Part shown: positions 38,516 to 48,324 of the stretch, piece after piece | How positions within the stretch are numbered: position 1 is the first letter of the stretch | Layout of the letters: every line of letters begins with the position of its first letter | Assembly: GCF_008801695.1 (NCBI RefSeq) | Contig: NZ_VZPF01000017.1 | Location: 1 to 64,000, forward strand | Length of the DNA stretch: 64,000 bases | Direction of reading: 5' to 3' | From: Pantoea stewartii subsp. stewartii | GTDB taxonomy: Bacteria > Pseudomonadota > Gammaproteobacteria > Enterobacterales > Enterobacteriaceae | Position numbers and translations under genes: made by a program | The notes under the pieces: generated by a model | Databases searched by the model: none | What the model saw: the letters and a program-made list of their open reading frames with translations, nothing else | Told to the model about the DNA's origin: nothing

Positions 38516-38548
38516 GCCTGACATCTGACTGATGTAAGGATATTTCCC

Positions 38549-39172
38549 GTGTTATCGATTTATTTTCAAGGGCTTGCTCTTGGGGCCGCGCTCATTCTGC
38601 CGCTGGGGCCGCAAAATGCCTTCGTGCTTAATCAGGGCGTGAAACGGCACTATCATCTGATGACCGCCACGCTCTGCTCGCTGAGCGATGTTGTGCTGAT
38701 CTGCGCGGGGATTTTCGGGGGAAGTGCGCTCCTGCAGCAGTCGCCACTGCTGCTGACCGTGATTACCTGGGCAGGTGTGGCCTTTTTGCTCTGGTATGGC
38801 TGGGGCGCATTACGGACCGCTTTTCGCCGCGAGCTGGCGCTGGCGTCAGGCCTGGATATCCGGCAGAGCCGAGGCCGGATCATTGCTACCCTGCTGGCAG
38901 TCACCTGGCTCAATCCCCACGTTTATCTCGATACCTTTGTTGTGCTTGGCAGCCTGGGAAGCCAGTTTCCTGATACCCACGCGCGTCAGTGGTTCGCCCT
39001 GGGGACCGTCAGTGCCTCTGTGTTGTGGTTTTTTGGCTTAGCCCTGTTGGCGGCCTGGCTTGCGCCGTTACTGCAGACAACGCGCGCGCAACGCCTCATC
39101 AACCTGCTGGTCGGCGCGGTCATGTGGTTTATCGCGTTTCAACTCGCACAGCAGGCTATCACAGGATTTTGA
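38549..39172 (+). CDS. argO: Arginine exporter ArgO
   Basis: ArgO, of the LysE family, exports arginine (and canavanine) across the inner membrane. The 207-residue protein has about six membrane segments and the family signature [20 protein letters not shown] near the N-terminus, plus [18 protein letters not shown]. The start codon is GTG, preceded by AAGGA. Expression is expected to be driven by ArgP with arginine. A hairpin terminator follows. Confidence 0.95.
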   Translation: MLSIYFQGLALGAALILPLGPQNAFVLNQGVKRHYHLMTATLCSLSDVVLICAGIFGGSALLQQSPLLLTVITWAGVAFLLWYGWGALRTAFRRELALASGLDIRQSRGRIIATLLAVTWLNPHVYLDTFVVLGSLGSQFPDTHARQWFALGTVSASVLWFFGLALLAAWLAPLLQTTRAQRLINLLVGAVMWFIAFQLAQQAITGF

Positions 39173-39186
39173 GCAAAAGGTAAACG

Positions 39187-39211
39187 AAAACGGGTTATCC
39201 AGACCCGTTTT
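39187..39211 (+). terminator. Terminator after argO
   Basis: Perfect 9-bp stem AAAACGGGT/ACCCGTTTT (39187-39195 and 39203-39211), 7-base loop; the 3' arm itself ends in TTTT, followed by CCG. Moderate strength. Confidence 0.65.
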
Positions 39212-39313
39212 CCGAACTGTTGTCATTACCTTCACTCCAAGCAAGGCGTAATATGATGCGCGTGCCGGCTTCGGACCCGAAGCCACCGAACTGACCTTTC
39301 AAGGAGGACTTTC

Positions 39314-40045
39314 ATGAAACTGAAAGCATTGGCGCTTGTCGCGATGATGAGCGCAGGGGCATTGCCTTTAAGCGCACAGGCTGATGAACTGCCAAACGGA
39401 CCCCATGTTGTGACGTCAGGCAAAGCGACGGTTGATGCCCGCCCGGATATCGCGACGCTGTCAATTGTGGTGAATGTCTCATCGAAAGATGCCGCAGAGG
39501 CAAAGAAACAGGTCGACAGTCGTGTTGCGCAGTATTTTGATTTCCTGCAGAAAAACGGCATCGAGAAAAAGGATATTGAAGCGGCCAACCTGACCACGCA
39601 GCCAGAATACGATTATACCAAAGACGGTAAATCACAGCTGAAAGGTTACCGTGCGGTACGTCAGGTTCAGGTGACCGTCCGCCAACTGGACAAGCTGAAT
39701 GAGCTGCTTGACGGCGCGCTGAAATCGGGCCTGAACGAAGTTCGCAGCGTCGAGTTAGGCGTCGCCAATCCTGAGCGCTACAAGCAGCAGGCGCTGAAAG
39801 CCGCCATCAAAAATGCGACTCAGCAAGCCACAGAACTGGCAGAAGGCTTTAACGCCAAACTGGGGCCAATCTACAGCATTCGCTATCAGGTCGCTAACTA
39901 CCAGCCTATGCCGATGAATCGCATGTTTAAAGCCTCCGCGGCAGCGGCCGATACTTCCGCGCAGGAAACCTACGACCAGCAAAGCATTAACTTCGATGAC
40001 CAGGTTGATGTGGTTTTTGAGATGAAACCCAATACGGCACAGTAA
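39314..40045 (+). CDS. yggE: Oxidative stress defence protein YggE (SIMPL/DUF541)
   Basis: A 243-residue periplasmic protein with a signal peptide (about 1-23, ending LSAQA) and a SIMPL domain (DUF541, about 35-235). In E. coli YggE lowers reactive oxygen damage by an unknown route. The family's conserved VTSGKATVDARPDIATLS at the start of the domain is present. An AAGGAGG ribosome site precedes the ATG. Single-gene unit; it converges towards argP with a 455-bp non-coding stretch after it. Confidence 0.93.
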   Translation: MKLKALALVAMMSAGALPLSAQADELPNGPHVVTSGKATVDARPDIATLSIVVNVSSKDAAEAKKQVDSRVAQYFDFLQKNGIEKKDIEAANLTTQPEYDYTKDGKSQLKGYRAVRQVQVTVRQLDKLNELLDGALKSGLNEVRSVELGVANPERYKQQALKAAIKNATQQATELAEGFNAKLGPIYSIRYQVANYQPMPMNRMFKASAAAADTSAQETYDQQSINFDDQVDVVFEMKPNTAQ

Positions 40046-40500
40046 GCTTATCGATGCTGTCGTGAAGCCATCAGCGGCCGTGTTTACCAGGTGCGCTTTG
40101 CACCGCTGATGCGGTGCCTTCCCATCGCTCAGCAACCTGACGGACTGTCGCAGTCGGCCTGTTCCTTTGCCGGCGGCGCTTTTCCCCCGCATTCCTGCGG
40201 GGGCAATCCCTGGTTGATTCCCGCTTTTCAGCGCCCGGTATCACCTGCTGAAATCACGCCCCTGATGGCCATGGAGCCGTGCTGCTTTTAGCAGGGTACA
40301 CTCTCACTGCAACGCCTGACGCTTGCTGTGGCACAGGGGATTATTCTCTTTAGTTCAGCAGAAGCCCGGACAGGCTGTCCGGTTCCGGGCGGTTTGTCAG
40401 GAGAATAAGCAGAGCGGGAATGCTGCCCGGTAGCGGCAGAGAGTCGCGTTTGACACGCACCGTCCCCAGTTTATCCGACCTTCACTTTCGCCTTTGGCCG
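40046..40500. other. Non-coding stretch between convergent yggE and argP, with hairpins
   Basis: No gene is recognised in these 455 bp. It contains a perfect 8-bp stem CCCCCGCA/TGCGGGGG (40184-40191 and 40196-40203, tetraloop TTCC) and CCGGACAG/CTGTCCGG (40366-40373 and 40375-40382). The second is enclosed in a further CCCGGA...TTCCGGG pairing. Neither has a U tract. Translated frames here lack recognisable features. Confidence 0.55.
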
Positions 40501-41403
40501 CTATTCCATCGTGTCCTGACGCAGAACCCGATGACCATGCGCAATCAGCGCATCGGTGACCCGACGCATCAGTCGGCTTTCCGGTGCAAAACGGTGCCAG
40601 TACAACATCCGGCGCTGATACAGCCCCGGTGTCAGATCGATCAGCTCACCGCTCGCCAGTTCGCGCTCAATCTGCAGATGCGGGATCATACAGCAGGTTG
40701 AGCCCTGACGGGCCATCTGCACAAAGGCTTCAGAAGAGTTAACGATATGGCAGGGCACGCTGCCCGGCGAAAGATCGAAGTTCTGCTGTAAAAAGGCCTG
40801 ATGCATATCATCCAGATGGTCAAATGCGACGGCAGGCGCTTTCAGCAACGCGGAACGGGTGACGCCGTTGGGAAAAAAGCGCTCGGCAAAGTCACGGGAA
40901 GCCACAAACAGGTAATCCAGGGCGCCCAGTTGATCAACCAGACAACTGGGTAAAGGCTGGGGCTGGATACTGACTGCGCCGACCACTTCGCCACGTCTCA
41001 GACGTTCCTGCGTACGGGTTTCATCTTCAACCTGGAGGTTAAGGCGCACCGGCGAATCGGCCAGCACGTCTTTTAATGCAGGCAACAGCCAGGTGGCCAG
41101 ACTGTCGGCGTTCACCGCCAGGGAGAGCAGTAACGGTGTCGTACCGCTGATTTCATCCCCCAGCCACTCTTCCTCCAGCAGTTCAACCTGGTGCAACAGC
41201 GCAAGCAGCTTTTGCCCCTGCTCAGTGGGACGAGGGGGCACGGTGCGAACCAACAGCGGCTGACCAAACAGGTTTTCCAGCTGTTTGATGCGTTGCGATA
41301 CGGCCGACTGGGTGATGCACAGTTTTTGCGCAGCACGTTCAAAGCCACGTTCACGTATCACTGCGTCCAGCGCCTGAAGCGTTCTGTAGTCCGGGCGTTT
41401 CAT
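40501..41403 (-). CDS. argP: LysR-family regulator ArgP (IciA)
   Basis: ArgP activates argO with arginine and controls lysine- and nitrogen-linked genes; lysine traps RNA polymerase at argO. The 300-residue protein has an N-terminal winged helix-turn-helix (about 1-60, [20 protein letters not shown]) and a C-terminal LysR effector domain. Start 41403 ([20 protein letters not shown]) has an AAGGAGA ribosome site; the frame extends 14 codons to 41445 without homology. Its target argO lies 1.3 kb away. Confidence 0.95.
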   Translation of the reverse strand: MKRPDYRTLQALDAVIRERGFERAAQKLCITQSAVSQRIKQLENLFGQPLLVRTVPPRPTEQGQKLLALLHQVELLEEEWLGDEISGTTPLLLSLAVNADSLATWLLPALKDVLADSPVRLNLQVEDETRTQERLRRGEVVGAVSIQPQPLPSCLVDQLGALDYLFVASRDFAERFFPNGVTRSALLKAPAVAFDHLDDMHQAFLQQNFDLSPGSVPCHIVNSSEAFVQMARQGSTCCMIPHLQIERELASGELIDLTPGLYQRRMLYWHRFAPESRLMRRVTDALIAHGHRVLRQDTME

Positions 41404-41584
41404 TATTCTTTTCTCTCCTTCAGGGTGGACGTTACGATGCCACAAATGTGCCTGAGCAAAAGTCTGGGGTATTTTTGTGGGCTGGCTTCCAAAGCATTAA
41501 ATCCGCCCAATGCATCCGAGCATTTTCAGCAAACCTTGCTTTATACTACGCGCATTTTCTTATCGCACAGGTTCTAAACATACC

Positions 41585-42244
41585 ATGACGCAGGATGAAC
41601 TGAAAAAAGTTGTTGGTTGGGCTGCACTTGATTATGTCCAGCCAGGTACGATCGTCGGCGTGGGAACAGGCTCTACCGCTGCCCATTTTATTGATGCGCT
41701 CGGCAGCATCAAACACCAGATTGAAGGTGCCGTGTCCAGTTCTGAAGCCTCCACGCAAAAGCTCAAAAGCCTCGGTATTCAGGTGTTTGATTTGAATGAA
41801 ATCGATGACCTGGCCATCTATGTTGATGGTGCCGACGAAATTAATCCCCAGATGCAGATGATCAAAGGCGGCGGTGCCGCGCTGACCCGCGAAAAAATCG
41901 TCGCGGCCGTGGCTAAAAAGTTTATCTGTATTGCCGATGCATCGAAAGAAGTCGACGTGCTGGGGCGTTTTCCGTTGCCCGTTGAAGTGATTCCCATGGC
42001 ACGCAGCTACGTCGCGCGTGAACTGGTCAGGCTGGGCGGTTTGCCTGAGTATCGCCAGAATGTCGTCACTGACAACGGTAATATCATCCTGGACGTGCAT
42101 AATCTGCGTATTCTGGATCCCATTGAGCTGGAAAAAACCATTAACGCGTTACCGGGCGTCGTCACCGTCGGGCTTTTCGCCACCCGGGGTGCCGATGTGG
42201 CGTTGATTGGCGGACCGGATGGGGTCAAAACGCTGAAAAAATAA
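41585..42244 (+). CDS. rpiA: Ribose-5-phosphate isomerase A RpiA
   Basis: RpiA interconverts ribose-5-phosphate and ribulose-5-phosphate in the pentose phosphate pathway, working with the TktA encoded in this window. The 219-residue protein equals E. coli in length, with the phosphate-binding [12 protein letters not shown], catalytic DGADEIN and [13 protein letters not shown] motifs. Start 41585 matches the family; an upstream in-frame start at 41510 does not. A TATACT -10 hexamer lies at 41542-41547. Divergent from argP. Confidence 0.97.
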   Translation: MTQDELKKVVGWAALDYVQPGTIVGVGTGSTAAHFIDALGSIKHQIEGAVSSSEASTQKLKSLGIQVFDLNEIDDLAIYVDGADEINPQMQMIKGGGAALTREKIVAAVAKKFICIADASKEVDVLGRFPLPVEVIPMARSYVARELVRLGGLPEYRQNVVTDNGNIILDVHNLRILDPIELEKTINALPGVVTVGLFATRGADVALIGGPDGVKTLKK

Positions 42245-42250
42245 CGCGAC

Positions 42251-42278
42251 GGGCGCATAATTTGCGCCCGCGTTTTTT
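42251..42278 (+). terminator. Rho-independent terminator after rpiA
   Basis: Perfect 7-bp stem GGGCGCA/TGCGCCC (42251-42257 and 42263-42269), extendable by flanking ACGC/GCGT, followed by TTTTTT. The remaining 245 bp before serA hold a promoter region but no gene. Confidence 0.8.
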
Positions 42279-42523
42279 AATTAAAAAAAAACTTTTCTCG
42301 CCAGGCTGAAATTTGGTGACTTATGTCACATAAGCGTCATCAACAGCGGGTTCATTCTCCCCGATGCGGCCAACCCACGATTTTGTCCGGCAAAGTTTGG
42401 CTTCTGAATCCAGCCAGCCAGCCGGTCAGGCAATCGTTTGTATTGCTGCTGGCGTTTTTTTTGATATTTTGACTGCTGGCTGACTGCGTTCAGTCCTCGT
42501 TGAATTCTGAATAGGGTTGGGAA

Positions 42524-43762
42524 ATGGCAAAGGTTTCACTGGAAAAAGACAAGATTAAGTTCCTGCTGGTGGAAGGTGTCCACCAGAGCGCGCTGGACAA
42601 TCTTCGTGCTGCAGGTTACACCAATATTGAATTCCACAAAGGCGCACTGGATAGCGAGTCATTAAAGGCTTCCATCCGTGACGCGCACTTTATCGGTATC
42701 CGTTCCCGTTCCCAACTGACTGAAGAGATTTTTGCCGCAGCAGAAAAACTGGTCGCTGTGGGCTGTTTCTGTATCGGTACCAACCAGGTTGATTTAAATG
42801 CGGCGGCAAAGCGCGGTATTCCCGTTTTTAACGCCCCGTTTTCTAACACGCGATCGGTCGCCGAACTGGTGATTGGCGAAATGCTGCTGATGCTGCGTGG
42901 CGTGCCAGAAGCGAACGCCAAAGCCCATCGCGGTGTCTGGAATAAGATTGCTAAAGGCTCATTCGAAGCGCGCGGTAAGAAGCTGGGCATTATCGGCTAT
43001 GGTCACATTGGTATGCAGTTAGGCGTGCTGGCTGAGGGCCTGGGCATGCACGTGTATTTTTACGATATTGAAAATAAGCTGCCGCTGGGTAATGCCTCGC
43101 AGGTGCGAAGCCTGACGCAGTTGCTGAATATGAGCGATGTCGTCAGTCTGCATGTGCCTGAAACCGCCTCGACACAAAATATGATCTCTGCTGATGAGCT
43201 GGCGCAGATGAAACCTGGCGCGCTGTTAATCAACGCCTCACGCGGCACCGTCGTGGATATTCCGGCACTGTGTGACGCGCTGGCCAGCAAGCAGGTCGGG
43301 GGCGCGGCCATTGACGTGTTCCCGGTTGAGCCAGCCACAAACAGCGATCCGTTTGTCTCGCCACTGAGTGAGTTCGATAATGTCATTCTGACGCCACACA
43401 TCGGGGGTTCCACCGAAGAAGCGCAGGAAAACATTGGTATCGAAGTAGCAGGCAAACTGGCGAAATATTCCGATAACGGTTCAACGCTGTCTGCAGTGAA
43501 CTTCCCTGAAGTGTCCTTGCCGATGCACGGCGTCAGCGCAAGCCGTCTGCTGCACATTCATGAAAACCGTCCGGGTGTGCTGACCGCAATTAACCAGATT
43601 TTTGCCGAACAGGGCATCAATATCGCCGCGCAGTACCTGCAAACCTCACCCATGATGGGGTATGTGGTGATTGATATCGATGCCGAGCATGAACTGGCAG
43701 AGAAAGCGTTGCAGCTGATGAAGGCTATCCCTGGCACTATCCGCGCCCGTCTCCTCTACTGA
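42524..43762 (+). CDS. serA: D-3-phosphoglycerate dehydrogenase SerA
   Basis: SerA oxidises 3-phosphoglycerate to 3-phosphohydroxypyruvate, the first step of serine synthesis, and is inhibited by serine. The 412-residue tetrameric type has substrate- and NAD-binding domains (GIIGYGHIGMQLGVLAEGLG; catalytic His in TPHIGGSTEEAQ) and a C-terminal ACT domain (about 340-412, HENRPGVLTAINQIF) that binds serine. Length is close to E. coli (410). Serine feeds the glycine cleavage system encoded downstream. Confidence 0.98.
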   Translation: MAKVSLEKDKIKFLLVEGVHQSALDNLRAAGYTNIEFHKGALDSESLKASIRDAHFIGIRSRSQLTEEIFAAAEKLVAVGCFCIGTNQVDLNAAAKRGIPVFNAPFSNTRSVAELVIGEMLLMLRGVPEANAKAHRGVWNKIAKGSFEARGKKLGIIGYGHIGMQLGVLAEGLGMHVYFYDIENKLPLGNASQVRSLTQLLNMSDVVSLHVPETASTQNMISADELAQMKPGALLINASRGTVVDIPALCDALASKQVGGAAIDVFPVEPATNSDPFVSPLSEFDNVILTPHIGGSTEEAQENIGIEVAGKLAKYSDNGSTLSAVNFPEVSLPMHGVSASRLLHIHENRPGVLTAINQIFAEQGINIAAQYLQTSPMMGYVVIDIDAEHELAEKALQLMKAIPGTIRARLLY

Positions 43763-43777
43763 TTTATCGACATAATC

Positions 43778-43803
43778 AACCCAGGCGCACAACAGTGCCT
43801 GGG
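43778..43803. terminator. Shared terminator of convergent serA and fau
   Basis: Stem AACCCAGGC/GCCTGGGTT (43778-43786 and about 43796-43804), loop of about 9 bases, flanked by TTATTC on the right. It sits in the 42-bp convergent gap and overlaps the first bases beyond the fau stop. Confidence 0.7.
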
Positions 43804-43804
43804 T

Positions 43805-44401
43805 TTATTCTTCCCACAACCACAGCGTTGACGGCGTCAGCACGGCGGGCAAAGGAATATCCCAGGCCGCCACAGGCAGCGAATCGACCAACTGGCAGTC
43901 GTGCGCGATGCCAACCGGTAAAAAAGCGTGCTGTTTCCAGTTTTGTAACGTGCGGTCGTAAAAGCCGCCCCCCATGCCCAGACGCTGACCACTGCGATCA
44001 AAGGCCACCAGCGGCACCATCATCACATCCATTTCGTCCAGCGTAACCATATGCCGGATATCAAGTGGCGGTTCAGGAATACGTAGCTTGTTCGGGCTCA
44101 GCGGCGTTTCTGGCGTATAGCGCAGAAAAAGCAGATGACCGGCAGAGAAGGGATGAAGCACAGGAAGATAAACGCGTTTGTTCTGCTGCCATAATTTTGC
44201 GATAAGCGGACGCGTATTAATTTCCCCATCGACGGATAAGAACAGCGCGACGTTTTGGGCGTCGGAGACAGGCGCAAAGTTAATCGCGTGTTCCGCAAGC
44301 TGTTCGGCGGCAGTATGTTGCTGTTCCGGGGTTAAGGCGCGACGTAAATGACGAACATGCTGACGAATGTCCTGTCGCTGAAGTAAAGAGGGTTCTGACA
44401 T
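43805..44401 (-). CDS. fau: 5-formyltetrahydrofolate cyclo-ligase Fau (YgfA)
   Basis: Fau uses ATP to convert 5-formyl-tetrahydrofolate to 5,10-methenyl-tetrahydrofolate, returning folate to the active one-carbon pool; in E. coli it also affects persister formation. The 198-residue protein has the C-terminal signature DRSGQRLGMGGGFYDRTL and the N-terminal RRALTPEQQHTAAEQL. It lies directly downstream of 6S RNA on the same strand, the conserved ssrS-fau arrangement, and is probably expressed as part of the long ssrS transcript. Confidence 0.95.
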   Translation of the reverse strand: MSEPSLLQRQDIRQHVRHLRRALTPEQQHTAAEQLAEHAINFAPVSDAQNVALFLSVDGEINTRPLIAKLWQQNKRVYLPVLHPFSAGHLLFLRYTPETPLSPNKLRIPEPPLDIRHMVTLDEMDVMMVPLVAFDRSGQRLGMGGGFYDRTLQNWKQHAFLPVGIAHDCQLVDSLPVAAWDIPLPAVLTPSTLWLWEE

Positions 44402-44478
44402 GGTGTCCCCCAGAAGAAGTCGCCTGAGCGACGCACTATATCATGTCTGGTGGGGGATAATGCAGTACAACCAGAAAG

Positions 44479-44662
44479 GAGATCTCCGAGATGCCGCCGT
44501 AGGCTGTAACCCTTGAACCCTTGGTTCAAGGTGAACATGCCGTCGCAACCATCAGGCTTCTCGGACGGACCGAGCATGCTCACAGGTTGCGGAGCGTCAC
44601 ATTCTGTTGGTATGAAATATCGGCTCAGGGGACTGGCCCACTTGCAAACATCTCAGAGAAAA
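44479..44662 (-). ncRNA. ssrS: 6S RNA (ssrS)
   Basis: 6S RNA mimics an open promoter and sequesters sigma-70 RNA polymerase in stationary phase. On the minus strand the sequence runs from TTTTCTCTGAGATG to CATCTCGGAGATCTCC, the two ends pairing as the closing stem. Conserved internal blocks match E. coli: GGGCCAGTCCCCTGAGCCGA, TGAGCATGCTCGGTCCGTCC and CACCTTGAACCAAGGGTTCA. Length is about 184 nt, as in E. coli. Exact ends are inferred from the E. coli RNA. It lies between zapA and fau, its conserved location. Confidence 0.96.
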
Positions 44663-44701
44663 TTGACTTCACCGTCAGTGTAGCACAGTGACCATGAAGT
44701 A

Positions 44702-45031
44702 TTATTCGAACTTCGCATCCTGACGATCAGTTATGCGACCTTGCTCAACTAATGCCTGCTCTATCGTCTGCTGTAACATACGGATTCGTTGTTCCATATT
44801 AGCAGCATAGTCGCGCGTCTTGTTTTTTTCTTGTGCCAGTTCATGGCAAATGTTTAACGCGGCAATGAATACCAGTTGCTCTGTATTGGTGACTCTAGTG
44901 CGAACTTTTAAATCTTGCAACCGTTGATTGAGATCTTCCGCCGCCGCGTTCAGCGCATCTTGCTGTTCAGGCGGACAATTTACTCTCAAAGAACGACCAA
45001 AAATTTGTAAATCTACCGGTTGTGCAGACAT
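44702..45031 (-). CDS. zapA: Cell division protein ZapA
   Basis: ZapA binds and bundles FtsZ filaments at the Z-ring. From [20 protein letters not shown] the protein is 109 residues, the E. coli length, with an N-terminal globular FtsZ-binding part and a C-terminal coiled coil (about 60-100, [24 protein letters not shown]) that makes the dumbbell tetramer. The frame is open far upstream to 45277 but that overlaps ygfB and lacks homology. Divergent from ygfB; 6S RNA follows. Confidence 0.96.
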   Translation of the reverse strand: MSAQPVDLQIFGRSLRVNCPPEQQDALNAAAEDLNQRLQDLKVRTRVTNTEQLVFIAALNICHELAQEKNKTRDYAANMEQRIRMLQQTIEQALVEQGRITDRQDAKFE

Positions 45032-45201
45032 GCCACCTTCCTGACTGATTACCTGGCTCGCCATTCCCTTAGCCTTCAATGGCCTGGGAGGCGGGCAACT
45101 ATATAGACCTGAGAAATAAGATACAACCCCTTTTCTGGAAACCTTGAGGCAGCTAGTGGTAGCATACCACGAACTCTTACAGCCAACGACGATGAAAAAT
45201 G

Positions 45202-45780
45202 ATGTCTTCACAGAACGCAACCCCTGATTACAATGCGCTGGCGGCGGCGCTCTCACAGCACGGCGTCGGAATGACACCTGCCGAAATGCACGGATTACTC
45301 AGCGGTATTCTGTGTGGCGGTAATCAGGATACCAGCTGGAAAACGCTGGTCCACGATCTCGCGAATGAAGGCATGGCTTTTTCGCACACGCTGGCCCAGC
45401 CGCTGCAGGATTTGCATGCAAATATTACGACGGCGCTTGAAGAAGATGGCTTTCTCTTTCAACTGATGCTGCCCGACGATGATGACATCACCGTGTTTGA
45501 TCGGGCGGACGCCCTGGCTGGCTGGGTAAACCATTTTTTACTCGGCTTGGGCGTAACTCAGCCTAAACTGGATAAGGTCACCGGCGAAACCGGCGAGGCC
45601 ATTGATGATCTGCGTACTATCGCGCAGCTTGGCTATGACGAAGACGAAGATCAGGAAGAGCTGGAGCAGTCGCTGGAGGAGGTGATCGAGTACGTCCGCG
45701 TCGCGGCGCTACTTTGTCACGATACGTTCACGCGCCCGCAGCCAACCGCACCTGAAGTACAGAAGCCAACGTTACACTAA
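45202..45780 (+). CDS. ygfB: YgfB family protein (UPF0149)
   Basis: A 192-residue acidic protein of the UPF0149/YecA-like family, unchanged in length from E. coli, with a strikingly conserved C-terminal half ([20 protein letters not shown] and [19 protein letters not shown]). In Pseudomonas a YgfB homologue controls beta-lactamase induction; in enterics the role is unknown. Two consecutive ATG codons (45199 and 45202) are possible; 45202 gives the E. coli N-terminus MSSQN. It heads the ygfB-pepP-ubiH-ubiI operon. Confidence 0.93.
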   Translation: MSSQNATPDYNALAAALSQHGVGMTPAEMHGLLSGILCGGNQDTSWKTLVHDLANEGMAFSHTLAQPLQDLHANITTALEEDGFLFQLMLPDDDDITVFDRADALAGWVNHFLLGLGVTQPKLDKVTGETGEAIDDLRTIAQLGYDEDEDQEELEQSLEEVIEYVRVAALLCHDTFTRPQPTAPEVQKPTLH

Positions 45781-45813
45781 GCCAGATATCTCAGTTCAAC
45801 AGGGAGTGCAGAC

Positions 45814-47136
45814 ATGATTTCACTGGAGACCTTCCAGCAGCGTCGTCAGGCGCTGTTAGCGAAAATGGTTCCGGGCAGCGCAGCGTTAATTTTTGCGGCG
45901 CCTGAAGTAACGCGCAGTAACGACAGCGAATATCCGTTTCGTCAAAACAGTGATTTCTGGTACTTCACAGGTTTTAATGAGCCTGAAGCCTTACTGGTGC
46001 TGATCAAAAGTGATGAGAACCACAACCACAGTGTGCTGTTTAATCGTGTCCGCGACCTGACCGCAGAAATCTGGTTTGGTCGCCGTCTGGGCCAGGAGGC
46101 GGCACCGGCAAAACTGGGTGTGGATCGCGCACTGCCCTGGAACGATATCGGTGAGCAGCTTCATCTTTTGTTGAACGGTCTGGATGAGGTTTATCACGCG
46201 CAAGGGTTATATCCTGAGGCTGACAAGCTGGTGTTCAGTGCACTGGATAAACTACGTCGCGGTTTCCGCCAGAACCTGAGCGCCCCTGCCAGCCTGACAG
46301 ACTGGCGTCCCTGGGTACATGAGATGCGCCTGTTCAAAAGTCCGGAAGAAATCGCCATTCTGCGCCGTGCAGGTGAGATCAGTGCGCTGGCCCATACGCG
46401 CGCTATGCAGGCCTGTCGCCCCGGCCTGTACGAATACCATCTGGAAGGCGAAATTCATCATGAGTTTAACCGCCACGGTGCGCGTTTTCCCTCCTACAAC
46501 ATCATCGTCGGTTCCGGTGAAAATGGATGTATTCTGCACTATACCGAGAATGAATGTGAGCTGCGGGATGGCGACCTTGTGCTGATTGATGCGGGATGTG
46601 AATGGCAGGGGTACGCAGGCGATATTACCCGCACCTTCCCGGTAAACGGTAAATTCTCACCTGCTCAACGTGCTGTCTACAACATCGTGCTGAAATCATT
46701 AGAGACGGCATTATCCCGTTTCCGGCCTGGCGTCAGTATTCGCGAGGTGAATGATGAGGTGGTGCACATCATGGTGACCGGTCTGGTTGAACTGGGCGTG
46801 TTGCAGGGCGAGGTTGACGCGTTAATTGCTGAAGACGCGCATCGCAAATTCTTTATGCATGGCCTGAGCCACTGGCTGGGGCTGGATGTCCATGATGTGG
46901 GGCACTACGGCACGCCAAGCCGGGATCGCATTCTGGAACCGGGCATGGTCATTACTATTGAACCAGGCTTATACATTGCCCCCGATGCCGACGTGCCGGT
47001 GGAATACCGCGGTATCGGCATTCGCATTGAGGATGACATTGTGATCACTGAAACAGGTAACGAGAATCTCACTGACAGCGTGGTGAAAGATCCGGATGCT
47101 ATTGAGGCGCTGATGGCGGCGGCACGCGCAGGATGA
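45814..47136 (+). CDS. pepP: Xaa-Pro aminopeptidase PepP
   Basis: PepP removes N-terminal residues preceding proline. The 440-residue cytoplasmic enzyme has the pita-bread fold of M24 peptidases with dimanganese ligands visible as IDAGCEWQGYAGDITRTFP (two Asp), HGLSHWLGLDVHDVG (His), EPGLYIAP (Glu) and GIGIRIEDD (Glu). Length equals E. coli (441). It lies 33 bp after ygfB and its stop overlaps the ubiH start by 4 bp (ATGA), a conserved coupling. Confidence 0.97.
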   Translation: MISLETFQQRRQALLAKMVPGSAALIFAAPEVTRSNDSEYPFRQNSDFWYFTGFNEPEALLVLIKSDENHNHSVLFNRVRDLTAEIWFGRRLGQEAAPAKLGVDRALPWNDIGEQLHLLLNGLDEVYHAQGLYPEADKLVFSALDKLRRGFRQNLSAPASLTDWRPWVHEMRLFKSPEEIAILRRAGEISALAHTRAMQACRPGLYEYHLEGEIHHEFNRHGARFPSYNIIVGSGENGCILHYTENECELRDGDLVLIDAGCEWQGYAGDITRTFPVNGKFSPAQRAVYNIVLKSLETALSRFRPGVSIREVNDEVVHIMVTGLVELGVLQGEVDALIAEDAHRKFFMHGLSHWLGLDVHDVGHYGTPSRDRILEPGMVITIEPGLYIAPDADVPVEYRGIGIRIEDDIVITETGNENLTDSVVKDPDAIEALMAAARAG

Positions 47137-48311
47137 CCGTCCTCATCGCGGGTGGCGGAATGACCGGTGCCACGCTGGCGCTGGCTATTTCGCACCTGAC
47201 ACAGGGCGCGCTGCCCGTCACGCTGATCGAAAGCAGCGAACCTGCCAGCCGCGCGCATCCAGGTTATGACGGCCGTGCCATTGCGCTGTCTGCCGGCACC
47301 TGTCAGCAACTGGCCAATATTAATCTCTGGCAGCGCATTGCCCCCTGCGCAACGCCGATCACAACGATCCATGTTTCCGATCGGGGTCATGCGGGTTTTG
47401 TCTCACTGACGGCCAGCGACTATGCGATTCCCGCGCTGGGCCAGGTCGTCGAATTGTTCGACGTAGGCCAGCGTTTATTCGCGCAGCTTAAACAGGCTCC
47501 CGGCGTCACCCTGCGCTGTCCGGCACGGGTCACCAATGTGAACCGTACTCAGGCGCACGTGAAGGTCACGCTGGATAATGATGAACAGCTGGACGCTGAT
47601 GTGCTGGTGGCGGCTGATGGCACGCGTTCGGCTGTCGCGGCAGCCTGCGGTATTCAGTGGCAAACCGAAACTTATCAGCAACTGGCACTCATTGCGAATG
47701 TCACCAGCGAGATACCGCACCAGGGGCGGGCCTTTGAACGGTTTACTGAGTTCGGCCCGCTCGCCCTGCTGCCGATGTCTGACAACCGTCTGTCGCTGGT
47801 GTGGTGTCATTCATTGGATAAGCGCCCGCAGCTTGAGCGCTGGGACGACGAGACGTTTCTCAGCGAACTTCAGCACGCGTTCGGCTGGCGACTGGGGAAA
47901 TTTACCCACACCGGTAAACGCGATATCTATCCGCTGGCATTGCAACAGGCCGAACCGGTCGTTTCACATCGTGTTGCCACCGTGGGCAACGCAGCCCAGA
48001 CGCTGCACCCTATTGCCGGGCAGGGATTTAACCTGGGCCTGAGGGATGTCATGTCCTTAGCCGAAACCCTGGCCACCGCGCACCGGCAGCAACAGGACCC
48101 TGGCAGCTATGCTGTCATGCAGCATTACCGTCAGCGTCGCCAACAGGATCGGGCCACGACCATCGGTCTCACCGACGATCTGGTGCGCCTGTTTGCCAAC
48201 CGCCATGCACCGCTGGTCGTCGGGCGCAACCTTGGCCTGCTGGCAATGGATCATCTGCCGTTGCTGAGAAATCTTCTGGCCGAGCGCACGCTTGGCTGGG
48301 TTAAGCGTTAA
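47133..48311 (+). CDS. ubiH: 2-octaprenyl-6-methoxyphenol hydroxylase UbiH
   Basis: UbiH is the FAD-dependent monooxygenase that hydroxylates C1 of the ubiquinone ring precursor. The 392-residue protein shows the dinucleotide-binding GGGMTGATLALA near the N-terminus, the DG motif VAADGTRSAVA, and the second FAD motif GNAAQTLHPIAGQGFNLGLRD. It overlaps pepP by 4 bp and is followed after 13 bp by its paralogue ubiI, so the two hydroxylases are made from the same transcript. Confidence 0.96.
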   Translation: MTVLIAGGGMTGATLALAISHLTQGALPVTLIESSEPASRAHPGYDGRAIALSAGTCQQLANINLWQRIAPCATPITTIHVSDRGHAGFVSLTASDYAIPALGQVVELFDVGQRLFAQLKQAPGVTLRCPARVTNVNRTQAHVKVTLDNDEQLDADVLVAADGTRSAVAAACGIQWQTETYQQLALIANVTSEIPHQGRAFERFTEFGPLALLPMSDNRLSLVWCHSLDKRPQLERWDDETFLSELQHAFGWRLGKFTHTGKRDIYPLALQQAEPVVSHRVATVGNAAQTLHPIAGQGFNLGLRDVMSLAETLATAHRQQQDPGSYAVMQHYRQRRQQDRATTIGLTDDLVRLFANRHAPLVVGRNLGLLAMDHLPLLRNLLAERTLGWVKR

Positions 48312-48324
48312 CTGAGAGGCACTG

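Noticed and set aside
44332-44583. 83-codon minus-strand frame between zapA and fau
   Set aside because: Overlaps the conserved 6S RNA and the fau start; it is a by-product of the RNA sequence.
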